From: Anaerofilum hominis
GTDB lineage: Bacteria > Bacillota > Clostridia > Oscillospirales > Ruminococcaceae
NCBI RefSeq assembly: GCF_014287275.1
Contig: NZ_JACONZ010000001.1
Span: 310,001-374,000, forward strand
Length of the DNA stretch: 64,000 nt
Direction of reading: 5' to 3'
A program made the translations under genes and the position numbers. Each line of letters starts with the position of its first letter. Position 1 is the first letter of the stretch. Positions 24,969-33,880 of this stretch are shown one piece after another. The notes under the pieces are model-generated. The model was not told the origin of the DNA. It searched no databases and saw only the letters and a program-made list of their open reading frames with translations.

Positions 24969-25829
24969 TCAGTGCAGCCAGTCCCATACCAGACAGGAGA
25001 GGCCGAACAGGACGTAGACATGGGCGGGATAAAAGACATAAAAAAAGCTTTTGATATTTTTGCCCCGCTCCCCGTTATAGAATACCATAAACAGGGCCGA
25101 AAAAGCGCACATCCACTCAAAATAGGTGTTGAAAAACTCCGCCGCGGTGATGCCCGGCACCGACAGCGCCATGCCCCCGTAGACCAGCAGATTGAATACA
25201 AAATAGCCTCCCGCCTGCAAAAACCGGTTTTTGCGCAGCAGATAGAGCAGCAGACCTGAAAGCACGTACCAGGTCCCCCCGTCCATGACAAGGTTGTGCA
25301 TCGGAAGCACGGTAAACCCCACCAGGGCCACCCAGCCGTTCAGCACCGGGAACAGAGAGCACAGCAGATAGAGGACGAGATAGGGCCACGCCATGGGCAG
25401 CAGCAGCGCCGCCAGCCCGCGCACCCAGCGCCGCTGCCCCAGCCATTCACAGCCCTGCAGCATGGGCAGCAGCACAACGAAATTTGCCATGATCTGGTTC
25501 AGGGGGACCATGCCGTCGCCCCGGGCGACGCCAAAGACCAGCATCCCGTACAGCGTCAGGCCCATGGCAAGCGAGATCAGGTAGATGCGCAGAAAATACT
25601 TTTTTCGGTTATGCGTGTGAACAAACCCCTCCACCACCGAAAAGAGAAAAAGCCCCGCTGAAAGCCGTCCCAGCTGGTTGAAGATCAGCGGCACCGCACC
25701 GGTGAACTCAAAAAAATAATGGATGTGATCCAGCACCATCAGCACCAGCGCGATGACCTTGAGGTCAAAGCCGGTCAGCCCTGCGCGGCGCTTTTGCGGC
25801 GCGCGCATCATTTGTAATTCCTGTTCCAT
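24969..25829 (-). CDS. TraX-family multispan membrane protein
   Basis: 286 residues with about nine membrane segments and the TraX hallmark near the start (LTGFDLKVIALVLMVLDHIHYFF) followed by LGRLSAGLFLFSVVEGF. TraX of F plasmid acetylates pilin, but chromosomal Firmicutes TraX-like proteins are widespread and probably modify other, unknown, substrates as membrane acyltransferases. Start: ATG 25829 after AAAAGGAGG. No conjugation genes are nearby. An 11-bp direct repeat in its leader suggests control by an OmpR-type regulator. Confidence 0.88.
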   Translation of the reverse strand: MEQELQMMRAPQKRRAGLTGFDLKVIALVLMVLDHIHYFFEFTGAVPLIFNQLGRLSAGLFLFSVVEGFVHTHNRKKYFLRIYLISLAMGLTLYGMLVFGVARGDGMVPLNQIMANFVVLLPMLQGCEWLGQRRWVRGLAALLLPMAWPYLVLYLLCSLFPVLNGWVALVGFTVLPMHNLVMDGGTWYVLSGLLLYLLRKNRFLQAGGYFVFNLLVYGGMALSVPGITAAEFFNTYFEWMCAFSALFMVFYNGERGKNIKSFFYVFYPAHVYVLFGLSCLVWDWLH

Positions 25830-25864
25830 AAAAAATCCTCCTTTTGTGATCGGTCTGTCTTTAT

Positions 25865-25886
25865 CATAAAAGGAATTTCTAAGGAA
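25865..25886 (-). promoter_or_regulatory. 11-bp direct repeat in the traX promoter region
   Basis: Plus-strand CATAAAAGGAA and TTTCTAAGGAA in tandem; the second copy matches the repeat at 18308 (TTTCTAAAGAA) at 10 of 11 positions. It overlaps a possible traX -10 (TATGAT on the minus strand). Confidence 0.4.
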
Positions 25887-25971
25887 TTTATCAGGGCCGC
25901 CGTGTTTTTTGTCCTGCCGCCGGCGGGCTCCGGCGCGTTTCTTGAAAAAAAAGATGAAATCCTCTAAAATA

Positions 25972-26344
25972 GGGGTATCGGATGCGCGCCGAGCGGGTCG
26001 AAACGGCTGCAGGACGGCGAGCATTGCGGACGTGCAGGACCGCCGTCCGCAAGGGCGGCGAGGATTGAAACACGCCTTTGCAGGCAGTTTGCAAATGACC
26101 CGGCAGGCGTCGCTACCCCCAGGAACGGCGTGAATTGAAACTCGTTACAATTTGTAACGGTTTGTTAGACGATCTGGCCCCCGCTCGCAAGAGCGGCGCG
26201 GCTCGAAACAGGCCATCGCCCATACCCGCGCTGGCCGAGATGCGGTCACCGTCCGCAAGTCCAGCGTCGGTAAACCTGTGACAAAGCACAGACTTTCCCG
26301 GCCGCCCGGGCGGTCGACGGCCGCAGGGACGGCGTGATTTTCCC
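25972..26344 (+). CRISPR. Fossil CRISPR-like array, six degenerate 33-nt repeats
   Basis: Repeats end at 26004, 26071, 26141, 26209, 26275 and 26344, periods 67, 70, 68, 66 and 69, giving spacers of 33-37 nt. Copies share a central CGCA(A/G)G...CGGCG and most end TTGAAAC or close to it, for example 26039-26071 (CGCAAGGGCGGCGAGGATTG core), 26109-26141 (starts GTCGCT, ends GTGAATTGAAAC) and 26177-26209. The layout resembles type I-C repeats (GTCGC..GCGTGGATTGAAAC). No two copies are identical, so the array is decayed. No cas gene is present in the window. Confidence 0.55.
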
Positions 26345-26589
26345 GCCCCCTCACCCGCCGGGCCGAAGAGACCGGCAAGGCTTGCCTTTCACGCCCGCGG
26401 CCGAGTCCGGCAAAAAAACAGCACTCTCCCGGGGCCGCGCTTTTGACCGCCGTCACGGCGGCCCGGCGGCCGCACGGCTGCAAAAAGCAGCCGGTCCGGG
26501 TGGGCGCGCGGGGGGACAAGCCCGCGGCAAGGCGGCAAAAAAGCTCTGCGGACGCTTTTTGCTTTTCCGGCAAGCAAAGGAGGATACTC

Positions 26590-27144
26590 ATGGCGGATTC
26601 GGCCCTCACCAAACAGCGGCTGGCGGACGCGCTCAAAGAGCTGATGCAGACCCGGTCTCTGGCCCGCATCTCGGTGGGAGATATCACCGCGCACTGCGGC
26701 ATCAACCGCCAGACCTTTTATTACCACTTTAAGGACAAATACGACCTGGTGGGCTGGATCTATTCCACCGAGACCCTGCCTTTTATGGGCAGTTTCTCCG
26801 ACCGCGCCCATTGGACGGACGGCCTGCGCGATCTCTGCCTTTATGTGCAGCAGAACAAAAAATTCTATGTCAACGCCCTGAACACGCCGGGGCAAAACAG
26901 TTTTGAAGAATATCTGACCCAATTTCTCCAAAGCCTGATCAGCTCCCTGATCGAGACCGAGAGCGGCGGCCGCATCGCCAGAGAGGACCGCGCCTTTATC
27001 GCAGACTTTTACGCGTTCGCCTTTGTCGGTCTGGTGATGAAATGGGCGCGCGGCGGCATGAAAGAGGACCCCGCCTATTATGTGGGCCGCATCCGTGAAC
27101 TGATCAACGGCAGCCTGCTGCGGGAACTGGAAAAGTACAAATAG
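26590..27144 (+). CDS. TetR/AcrR-family regulator (DhaS-like)
   Basis: 184 residues: N-terminal HTH (ALTKQRLADALKELM, then ISVGDITAHCGINRQTFYYHFKDKYDL) and a C-terminal ligand/dimer domain ending AFAFVGLVMKWARGGMKEDP, typical of the DhaS-like subgroup with a TetR_C_8-type domain. The ATG at 26590 follows AAAGGAGG. It stands alone between the fossil CRISPR array and a terminator; its target is not apparent. The GntR-ABC operon next door has its own operator. Confidence 0.92.
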   Translation: MADSALTKQRLADALKELMQTRSLARISVGDITAHCGINRQTFYYHFKDKYDLVGWIYSTETLPFMGSFSDRAHWTDGLRDLCLYVQQNKKFYVNALNTPGQNSFEEYLTQFLQSLISSLIETESGGRIAREDRAFIADFYAFAFVGLVMKWARGGMKEDPAYYVGRIRELINGSLLRELEKYK

Positions 27145-27281
27145 CGCGCTCCGCCCCGGCCCGGGGCGTTTTTCTTTCCGCGGGTGGGCGGGCTGCTCTT
27201 TTGCCGCAAAGCAGAGCGCCGGCGGCAGGCGCAGGCGCGGGGCCGGTGGGCCCGCAGTTGTGTTTTTTGCAGAACAAGTCC

Positions 27282-27311
27282 GAGCAGCCGCTTTGCGGCT
27301 GCTCTTTTTTT
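27282..27311 (+). terminator. Terminator downstream of the TetR gene
   Basis: GAGCAGCCG ctttg CGGCTGCTC followed by TTTTTTT. A second hairpin (TTTTTATGCCGC / GCGGCATAAAAA) overlaps its end to 27334. Confidence 0.88.
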
Positions 27312-27360
27312 ATGCCGCCGCCCGCGGCATAAAAAGCGAAACAAAACTTTTTCTTTTCTA

Positions 27361-27413
27361 TTGACAATGCGGAAACAGCGCGTTATACTGTGCATACAGT
27401 ATATATACAGTAT
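27361..27413 (+). promoter_or_regulatory. Promoter and operator of the GntR-ABC operon
   Basis: TTGACA (27361-27366), 17-bp spacer, TATACT (27384-27389). The perfect dyad ATACTGT gcat ACAGTAT (27385-27402) covers the -10 and transcript start, with another half-site ACAGTAT ending at 27412. YtrA-type regulators bind such dyads, so autorepression of the operon is likely. Confidence 0.75.
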
Positions 27414-27438
27414 TCATTTCCGGAAATGAGGCAGAAGA

Positions 27439-27813
27439 TTGGAGATCATCATTAGCAATTCCAGTGGTAAGCCCATCTACGAACAGATCACCTCGCAGAT
27501 CAAAAACGGTATCCTGACCGGCGTCCTGACCGAGGGCGAGGGCCTGCCCAGCATGCGGCAGCTTGCAAAGGACCTGCGCATCAGCGTCATCACGACCAAG
27601 CGCGCCTACGAGGATCTGGAGCGGGACGGCTTTATCACCAACGTGCCGGGCAAGGGCTGTTTTGTTGCGGTCAAAAACCCGGAATTCTTGCGGGAGGAGT
27701 CCCTGCGCATGGTGGAGGAAGCCCTGCAGCGCGCGGTGGACGCGGCCAAAACCGGCGGCGTTGCCCTTGCGGAACTGCAGGACGCCCTTGCCCTGCTCTA
27801 TGAAGGAGAATAA
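27439..27813 (+). CDS. YtrA-subfamily GntR regulator
   Basis: 124 residues: a GntR winged helix (PIYEQITSQIKNGILTGVLTEG; LPSMRQLAKDLRIS; TTKRAYEDLERDGFI) plus a short helical dimer tail, the YtrA layout. TTG start with GAGG upstream. It is the first gene of an operon with an ABC ATPase 3 bp downstream, a permease and a small zinc protein. YtrA regulators typically repress their own ABC exporter operon until an antibiotic or envelope signal appears; the dyad at 27385 supports this. Confidence 0.93.
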   Translation: MEIIISNSSGKPIYEQITSQIKNGILTGVLTEGEGLPSMRQLAKDLRISVITTKRAYEDLERDGFITNVPGKGCFVAVKNPEFLREESLRMVEEALQRAVDAAKTGGVALAELQDALALLYEGE

Positions 27814-27816
27814 ACG

Positions 27817-28683
27817 ATGAAAAACGCGATTGAAGTGCGCCATCTCTCTAAACAATATCCCGGCTTTGCGCTGCAGGACGTCAGCTTTGCCGTGCCCTGC
27901 GGCAGCATCATGGGGTTTGTGGGCGAAAACGGCGCGGGCAAGACCACCACCATCAAGGCGATCTTGGGCCTGATCCGCCCTGACAGCGGCGAAAGCGAGC
28001 TGCTGGGCCGGCCGATGACGGATGGGGAGCGGGAGATCAAAAGCCAGATCGGGGTCGTCTTTGACGAGACCTATTTCCACGATAACCTGACGCTCCGGGG
28101 CATCGACAAAATGCTGGGCCGCATTTACAAAAAGCAGTGGGACAGCGGCGCTTTCACGTCCCTGTGCGGCCGTTTTGACCTGCCGCAGGGCAAAGAGGTG
28201 AAAGCATTTTCCCGCGGGATGAAAATGAAGCTTTCCATCGCCGCAGCGCTGGCCCACCACCCCAGGCTGCTGATTCTGGACGAGGCCACCAGCGGCCTGG
28301 ACCCCATTGTGCGGGATGAGATCCTGGACGTCTTTTACGATTTTATCCAGGACGAAGATCACAGCATCCTGTTCTCATCCCACATCACCAGCGATCTGGA
28401 AAAGGTCGCCGACTACGTCACCTTTATCCACAAGGGAAAGATCGTATTCTCAAAAAACAAGGACGATCTTGTGTACAGCTACGGCGTGGCGCGCTGCACG
28501 GCCCAGCAGTTTGAGCGCATCGGCGCGGACGAATACCTGCGCCGCCGCCGTTCCGCCATGGGCGGTGAAGAGCTGCTGGTCGCGGACCGGGAAGAATTTT
28601 CCCGCCGCCACCCCTCCGTTGTGCTGGACAGCGCCGGGATCGACGACATCATGCTCTTTTATGTGAAAGGCGAGCAGGGCTGA
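27817..28683 (+). CDS. ABC transporter ATP-binding protein
   Basis: 288 residues; ATPase of an ABC-2 type exporter. Walker A GENGAGKTTT (about 38-47), a variant signature FSRGMKMKLSIAAAL in place of LSGGQ, Walker B LLILDEATSGLDP and switch HITSD. The C-terminal 80 residues form a regulatory extension. The Met-rich signature variant is common in YtrB-type partners of YtrA operons. It works with the permease encoded 90 bp downstream. Confidence 0.94.
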   Translation: MKNAIEVRHLSKQYPGFALQDVSFAVPCGSIMGFVGENGAGKTTTIKAILGLIRPDSGESELLGRPMTDGEREIKSQIGVVFDETYFHDNLTLRGIDKMLGRIYKKQWDSGAFTSLCGRFDLPQGKEVKAFSRGMKMKLSIAAALAHHPRLLILDEATSGLDPIVRDEILDVFYDFIQDEDHSILFSSHITSDLEKVADYVTFIHKGKIVFSKNKDDLVYSYGVARCTAQQFERIGADEYLRRRRSAMGGEELLVADREEFSRRHPSVVLDSAGIDDIMLFYVKGEQG

Positions 28684-28773
28684 GTCAGGGACCGGCTCTG
28701 TCCCCCCCTTTTTCCCCTCTTGCCCTGCAAGCCCTGCAGGATCTGCGCTTATTGCGAAAGGATGATGATTGAA

Positions 28774-29397
28774 ATGAGCGGTCTTGTCTATAAAGACCTG
28801 ATGAACATGCGGCGCTATCTGAAACAGCTGCTGCTGATCTTTGTGGTATTCGTTTTTATTTTCAGTTTTTCCGGCAACAACTACTCGTTTGTCGCGGCCT
28901 ACGGCGTTATGCTGAGCGCCATGGTGGTGCTCAGCAGCATGGCCTACGATGAGCAGGCCAAATGGGACAAATACGCCCTGACCATGCCTCTCAGCCGCCG
29001 GTCTCTGGTGGGCGCAAAATATCTGCTGGGCCTGCTGACCGTGGGTGCGGGCGGACTGCTCTCACTGGCCGTTGTGGTGGGCACCGCCCTGTTCAGCGGC
29101 GGGCCCATGACAGAGGGCCTGGCCTCGGTGGGCGCCTGTCTGTGTGTTGCCCTGCTGATGCAGGCCGTGCTGCTGCCCTGCCTGTACAAGTTCGGCACCG
29201 AAAAGGCGCGCATGATGATGATCGTCATCTTCCTGCTGCCCACGCTGGGCATTCTGGCGCTGTCAAAGCTTGGGCTGCCCATGCCCGAGGAAGACTTCTG
29301 GATCGGGCTGCTCATCGCCCTGCCCTTTGCGGCGGCACTGGGATATCTGCTCTCTTATTTCATCTCGGTCTCCATCTTCCGCAAAAAGGAGCTGTGA
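28774..29397 (+). CDS. ABC-2 type permease (ABC2_membrane_5-like)
   Basis: About 207 residues with six hydrophobic segments, starting SGLVYKDLMNMRRYLKQLL and including YDEQAKWDKYALTMPLSRRSLVGAKYLLGLL, the cytoplasmic loop conserved in this permease family. It is the membrane partner of the preceding ATPase. The start is ambiguous: ATGs at 28762, 28765 and 28774 are all in frame; 28774 has the best distance from GAAAGG. The substrate is unknown. Confidence 0.88.
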   Translation: MSGLVYKDLMNMRRYLKQLLLIFVVFVFIFSFSGNNYSFVAAYGVMLSAMVVLSSMAYDEQAKWDKYALTMPLSRRSLVGAKYLLGLLTVGAGGLLSLAVVVGTALFSGGPMTEGLASVGACLCVALLMQAVLLPCLYKFGTEKARMMMIVIFLLPTLGILALSKLGLPMPEEDFWIGLLIALPFAAALGYLLSYFISVSIFRKKEL

Positions 29398-29404
29398 TGC
29401 GGTC

Positions 29405-29626
29405 ATGAAGCAGAAAGGTGTTTGCCCCAAATGCGGTTCCCGCGCGCTGCTGCGCATCCCCGACCACCCGGGCCGTTATGCCAGCGGCAACAACATCTAC
29501 ACCACCACCTTTACGCTGGCCGGCAAGGTGCCGGTGATCCGCTATGTCTGTGCGGACTGCGGCTATGTGGAAAACTGGGTGGACAGCGCGTCCGACCTGG
29601 CAAAGCTGCGCCGGGCCTTTAGATAA
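29405..29626 (+). CDS. Small zinc-ribbon protein
   Basis: 73 residues with two CxxC knuckles (GVCPKCGS and YVCADCGYVENW) typical of a single zinc ribbon. It starts 8 bp after the permease stop, with GGAG upstream, so it is the last gene of the GntR-ABC operon. Such small ribbons are often found next to this transporter class; the function is unknown. The rest of the sequence (TTTFTLAGKVPVIR) gives no further clue. Confidence 0.8.
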   Translation: MKQKGVCPKCGSRALLRIPDHPGRYASGNNIYTTTFTLAGKVPVIRYVCADCGYVENWVDSASDLAKLRRAFR

Positions 29627-29645
29627 ACAAAAGGCCGGACCAGGC

Positions 29646-29815
29646 GTGAACAGCGTTTTTTCCAAACAGGAGCGAAACGGAAATGGCCGCCCCTGCAAAC
29701 CGCCCATGACGATGTTGCTGTTCGCAGGAGCGGCGTGGACTGAACCCGAACCGCGGCGCTGTTGTTGCCAACTTTTCCGATCGTCGTCGCTCGCAGGAGC
29801 GGCGCGGGCTGAAAA
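29646..29815 (+). CRISPR. Second fossil CRISPR-like array, three degenerate repeats
   Basis: Copies 29646-29678, 29714-29746 and 29783-29815 (periods 68 and 69). The second reads GTTGCTGTTCGCAGGAGCGG then CGTGGACTGAACC; the third GTCGTCGCTCGCAGGAGCGG then CGCGGGCTGAAAA; the first keeps only the end (GGAGCGAAAC). The central CGCAGGAGCGGCG matches the repeats at 26 kb at the same offset, so the two arrays are one repeat family in the same orientation. No cas genes are seen. Confidence 0.5.
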
Positions 29816-29930
29816 GGGCCTGCGCGGGACGGCGGGCCGGTCTGCAGCTCTTGTCCTTTCAGGCCGTGCGGCCCCTCCCCCTGCCCGGGCTGGACGGAAA
29901 ACCGCCGCGCGCCTGCGCGCTGCAAACGGA

Positions 29931-29982
29931 AACAGGGCCGGGAAGCTGTGTGTTGCTGCACAGCTTCCCGGCCCTGTTTTTT
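29931..29982. terminator. Strong terminator between convergent genes
   Basis: AACAGGGCCGGGAAGCTGTG / CACAGCTTCCCGGCCCTGTT, a 20-bp perfect stem followed by TTTT on the plus strand. Confidence 0.9.
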
Positions 29983-30006
29983 ACCCGTCGACAGAACGAA
30001 TTTTCG

Positions 30007-30597
30007 CTATAGCGCCGTGTCCCGCCCGTCCTCCGGCCAGTCGTAGCGGTCCGCGTCGGTCACCTGCCGCAGCACCCGGCAGGGCACGCCTGCGGCCACC
30101 ACCCCCGCGGGGATATCGTGGGTCACCACGCTGCCGGCGCCGATGGTGGCGCCGCTGCCGATGGTCACCCCCATCATGACCGTCACATTGGCCCCGATCC
30201 ACACGTCATCCCCCACTGTGATAGGGGCGGTAAGCACTGGATAAGCGCCCCCGTGAAAGCGGCTCTCGGGATGTACCGGGTGAGAAGCAGCGCAAAAGGT
30301 CACGTTGGGGCCGATCACGACCCGGTCCCCCATCGTCACCTTGTCCGCGTCCAGGATCACCAGATTATAATTCGCGTAAAAATTTTTTCCCACCCGGATA
30401 TTTTTACCGTTGTCACAGTAAAACGGCGGCTCGATGAGCGCGTGCTCCTCCACCTCGCCCAGCAGCTCTTTGAGCAGCTGATATTTCTCCCACAGCAGTT
30501 CCGGGTCCATGGTATTGTACCGCCGCACCAGCGCCCGGTTTTTTCGGTCCGCCTGCCACCAGCCCTCGGTGTAGCCGCCCAAAAATTCTTTTTCCAT
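30007..30597 (-). CDS. Maltose/galactoside O-acetyltransferase family protein
   Basis: 196 residues: an N-terminal Mac domain (RKNRALVRRYNTMDPELLWEKYQLLKELL) and a left-handed beta-helix of hexapeptide repeats (NIRVGKNFYANYNLVILD, VTMGDRVVIGPNV, ITVGDDVWIGANVTVMMGVTIG, ATIGAGSVV). The catalytic His lies in AASHPVHPESR. It transfers acetyl from acetyl-CoA to a sugar hydroxyl. Start: ATG 30597 with GAGAGGG upstream. It lies alone between a terminator and a long inverted repeat. Confidence 0.93.
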   Translation of the reverse strand: MEKEFLGGYTEGWWQADRKNRALVRRYNTMDPELLWEKYQLLKELLGEVEEHALIEPPFYCDNGKNIRVGKNFYANYNLVILDADKVTMGDRVVIGPNVTFCAASHPVHPESRFHGGAYPVLTAPITVGDDVWIGANVTVMMGVTIGSGATIGAGSVVTHDIPAGVVAAGVPCRVLRQVTDADRYDWPEDGRDTAL

Positions 30598-30634
30598 CGT
30601 CTTTTCCCTCTCTTTTTTGTTTTCAGGTCTGCAC

Positions 30635-30670
30635 ACAACACGGCCGCCTCGGTTGGGGCGGCCGTGTTGT
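30635..30670. repeat. 14-bp perfect inverted repeat
   Basis: ACAACACGGCCGCC / GGCGGCCGTGTTGT with an 8-nt loop, between pepD and the acetyltransferase gene. It lacks a T-run on either side, so it is either a weak terminator or a regulatory dyad for the downstream gene. Confidence 0.6.
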
Positions 30671-30801
30671 ATATATGTCTTTGCCTGGAAAAACACAGCA
30701 AAAACAGGGCGCAGCGCCTGCACCGGGAAGCCCGGCGCGCGCCAAAGCCCGGCGCATGGGTCATTTTGCGCAGGCCGAGGCGCGCTGCCGCGCAGGAATT
30801 T

Positions 30802-32262
30802 TTATGACCTGCAGAGCTCTTCAAACAGCGCCAGCAGATAATCCAGCACCCGCTTGAAAGAGGCAAGGTCCATCCTCTCTTCAGGGGTGTGCGCACCGGA
30901 ACAGGTGGGCGCCACCGTCATGATATCCATCTCCGGGAATTTGCCTTTGAATTCGCCGCACTCCAGCCCGCCGTGGGTGGCCTGGATCTCCATCTCGCGG
31001 CCGAACATCTTTTTGTACAGCGCCATGCCGCAGGCCCGCAGCGGAGAGGCCGGGTCATATTTCCAGCCGCAGAAACCGCCGGTGCGCACCGCCTCAAAGC
31101 CAAACAGCCCGGCCAGCGTCTCAAACTCGCCACCCAACTGATCCCCCAGGCTGTCCTCAGCAGTGCGGATGCAGTCGCACAGATAGATCTCATCCTGTCC
31201 CATGGTGAGGATGCCGATATTGCTGGAGCACTGCACCAGCCCCTCGATCTCCCGGCTCATGAAACGCATGCCGTCCGGCAGCAAAAACAGGAAATCCACC
31301 AGTGCGCGGCTGTCCTCCCCGGTCAGTGCCTGGGCCGGCAGTTCCGCCGCGCTGCCGCTGAACGCAAAGCCGGGGTCGCTGATCTTCAGTTCCTCCCGGA
31401 TCGAAGCGGCCAGCTTTTCGGCGATCTCGAGCGCCTGCGCGCCCCTGCCCGCAGGCACGGTGATCAGGGCGGTGGCGTCACTGACGATGGCGTTCATCTT
31501 CGTGCCGCCCTCAAAGCGGACGATCCGCAGCTCCATCGCGGCGGCGACGGCGTGCAGCAGGCGCGCCATCAGCTTGAGGCCGTTGCCCCGTCCCTCGCCG
31601 ATGGTGATCGCCGAATGGCCGCCCAGCAGGCCGGAGATGCGCAGCTGTACCGCCTCGCCGCTGGCAGCCTCCCAGCGGGGTCTCTTTTTAAAGTCGTAGA
31701 CGATGCCGCCCGCGCAGGAGACCACAGTCTGATAGTCTTCACTGGCGCCGGAATCCATGTTCACCATCCGGCGCGCCGTGATGAGGGCGGGGTCCAGCGC
31801 TTTGGCCCCCAGCAGACCGATCTCTTCCATGCTGGTAAAGACGAATTCCAGCGGCGGGCGCACATAGTCGTCCCGCGCCATCAGGGCCATCATATGGGCG
31901 CAGGCAGTGCCGTCGTCCGCCCCCAGCGTGGTCCCCACCGCGGTCAGCTGGCCATCGCGGATCTCCAGCTTCAGCGGGTCCTTTTCAAAATCGTGGCTGC
32001 AGCCCGGCAGCTTGACACAGACCATGTCGGTGTGCCCCTGCAGCATCAGCGGCGGCTTGTCCTCGCAGCCCGGGGAGGCAGGCTTTTTGACGACCACATT
32101 GTTTGCCTCGTCCTTGTAGGCCTCCAGGCCCAGCTCCCGGGCAAAATCATAGATATACTGGGCCACCGCGGCTTCCTTGCGCGACCCGCGCGGGATGCTG
32201 GACAGCTCTTCAAAATAGCGCAGCGCATCGGCCGGCTCCAGCCCTTTGGTAACATAGTCCAT
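30802..32262 (-). CDS. pepD: Aminoacyl-histidine dipeptidase (PepD, M20 family)
   Basis: 486 residues; cytosolic di-zinc dipeptidase cleaving Xaa-His and other dipeptides. Metal/catalytic residues: QGHTDMVC (His, with catalytic Asp), GADDGTA (bridging Asp), SMEEIGLLGA (catalytic Glu pair), NMDSGAS (Asp) and THGGLECGEF (His). The lid domain lies between about 200 and 380. GAGGTCG before the ATG is a weak ribosome binding site. It lies between metK and the acetyltransferase, with terminators on both sides, so it is monocistronic. Confidence 0.95.
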   Translation of the reverse strand: MDYVTKGLEPADALRYFEELSSIPRGSRKEAAVAQYIYDFARELGLEAYKDEANNVVVKKPASPGCEDKPPLMLQGHTDMVCVKLPGCSHDFEKDPLKLEIRDGQLTAVGTTLGADDGTACAHMMALMARDDYVRPPLEFVFTSMEEIGLLGAKALDPALITARRMVNMDSGASEDYQTVVSCAGGIVYDFKKRPRWEAASGEAVQLRISGLLGGHSAITIGEGRGNGLKLMARLLHAVAAAMELRIVRFEGGTKMNAIVSDATALITVPAGRGAQALEIAEKLAASIREELKISDPGFAFSGSAAELPAQALTGEDSRALVDFLFLLPDGMRFMSREIEGLVQCSSNIGILTMGQDEIYLCDCIRTAEDSLGDQLGGEFETLAGLFGFEAVRTGGFCGWKYDPASPLRACGMALYKKMFGREMEIQATHGGLECGEFKGKFPEMDIMTVAPTCSGAHTPEERMDLASFKRVLDYLLALFEELCRS

Positions 32263-32404
32263 TCTTCACGACCTCGCTTTCCTCTCAGTATGCAAAAATT
32301 ATACCCGCTTTTGCCCGTGCGCGCAATGCCCGCGCGCCCCTTTTCTTCTGCGCCGCAGAAGAGGCGCCGCTCTGGAAAAAGCCGTTTTTGCTGCGGGCAG
32401 ATCC

Positions 32405-32436
32405 AAAAAAGAGGCCGGCAGGACGCCGGCCTCTTT
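32405..32436 (-). terminator. Terminator after metK
   Basis: GAGGCCGGC / GCCGGCCTC extended by AAA/TTT and followed by TTTTTT on the minus strand. Confidence 0.88.
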
Positions 32437-32593
32437 GCCATTGCATCTATCCAGAACCGCGGGACGGGGCTGTTCACCGCCTTTGGGAAAAGGCGCTTTG
32501 GTGCCGGCGCGCTGAAAACCAGACGGTTTTTCATCTGCCGGCAGCGGCGCTATCGCCCCTGCTTCCGTCGGCGCCCGGCGGCAGCCGCGCGCG

Positions 32594-33736
32594 TTACAGC
32601 GCGGCTTTCAGCTCCTCGGTGCGGTCGGTCCGCTCCCAGGCGACCCCCAGCTCCTCGCGGCCCATGTGGCCGAAAGCCGCCAGCGCTTTGTACTGCGGAC
32701 GGCGCAGGTCCAGCGTGCGGATGATGCCTGCGGGCGAGAGATCGAACACCTTTTTCACCGCCTCGGCGATGCGGTCGTCCGGCGCCTTGCCGGTGCCGAA
32801 AGTGTCCACCAGCACGCTCACCGGCTGCGCCACGCCGATGGCGTAGGCCAGCTCCAGCTCGCATTTGCTGGCAAGGCCTGCCGCCACGATATTTTTTGCC
32901 ACCCAGCGCGCGGCATAAGCGCCGCTGCGGTCCACCTTGGTGGGGTCCTTGCCGGAAAACGCGCCGCCCCCGTGGCGGCCGTAGCCGCCGTAGGTGTCCA
33001 CGATGATCTTGCGCCCGGTCAGGCCGGAGTCCCCCTGCGGCCCGCCCACCACAAAGCGGCCGGTGGGGTTGATGAGGTATTTCGTCTCCCCGTCCAGCAG
33101 GTCCGCGGGCACGACGGGCTTCACCACCTGCTCGATGATCTCAGCGCGCAGCTGCTCGATGGGCACCTCCGGCGCGTGCTGGGTCGAGATCACGATGGTG
33201 TCCACCCGCACGGGGCGGCCGTCGTCATATTCCACCGTGACCTGGGTCTTACCGTCCGGCCGCAGATACTCCAGCGTGCCCTGGCGGCGCACCCGGCTCA
33301 GCTGTTTTGCCAGCCTGTGCGCCAGCGAGATGGGCAGGGGCATCAGCTCCGGCGTCTCGTCGCAGGCAAACCCGAACATCATGCCCTGGTCGCCTGCGCC
33401 GCCCACCTGGTCGTTGGTGCCCATGGCGATATCGGGGCTCTGGTCGTCGATGTTGGTGATGACCGCGCAGGTGTCCGCGTCAAAGCCGAACTTGGCGCGG
33501 GTGTAGCCGATCTCCCGCACCGTGTCCCGCACCAGCCGCGGGATATCCACATAGCAGGAGGTGGTGATCTCGCCCATGACGTGGACAAGGCCGGTGCTCA
33601 CCGTGGTCTCGCAGGCGACCCGGCCCTCCGGGTCCTCGGCGAGGATGGCGTCGAGGATGGCGTCCGAGATCTGGTCACAGATCTTGTCGGGATGCCCCTC
33701 CGTCACCGATTCAGAGGTAAAAAAGCGTTTGGACAT
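32594..33736 (-). CDS. metK: S-adenosylmethionine synthetase
   Basis: 380 residues; makes SAM from methionine and ATP. Signature segments: [21 protein letters not shown] split across residues 6-26, the hexapeptide [26 protein letters not shown] and the ATP-binding [10 protein letters not shown] region. Start: ATG 33736 with GGAAGGGA upstream. A SAM-I riboswitch and terminator hairpin lie in the 280-nt leader, giving feedback control: high SAM ends transcription before the gene. Confidence 0.98.
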   Translation of the reverse strand: MSKRFFTSESVTEGHPDKICDQISDAILDAILAEDPEGRVACETTVSTGLVHVMGEITTSCYVDIPRLVRDTVREIGYTRAKFGFDADTCAVITNIDDQSPDIAMGTNDQVGGAGDQGMMFGFACDETPELMPLPISLAHRLAKQLSRVRRQGTLEYLRPDGKTQVTVEYDDGRPVRVDTIVISTQHAPEVPIEQLRAEIIEQVVKPVVPADLLDGETKYLINPTGRFVVGGPQGDSGLTGRKIIVDTYGGYGRHGGGAFSGKDPTKVDRSGAYAARWVAKNIVAAGLASKCELELAYAIGVAQPVSVLVDTFGTGKAPDDRIAEAVKKVFDLSPAGIIRTLDLRRPQYKALAAFGHMGREELGVAWERTDRTEELKAAL

Positions 33737-33880
33737 TTGGATTCGACTTCCCTTCCGTTTTTGTCCAACTGAATAACCGCGGGGCAGTCTCGCCTGAGGC
33801 GGCCTGGAAACGTGCAAAAAAAGGCCGCCGCCGGGCGGAATATCCTTTTTTCACTGGCATCCAGGCACGCCGGGGATAAG

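Noticed and set aside
25905..25948. A possible seventh CRISPR-like repeat ending CTTGAAAA
   Set aside because: Its distance to the next copy is 56 bp, off the 66-70 period, and it lacks the central CGCA.G core.
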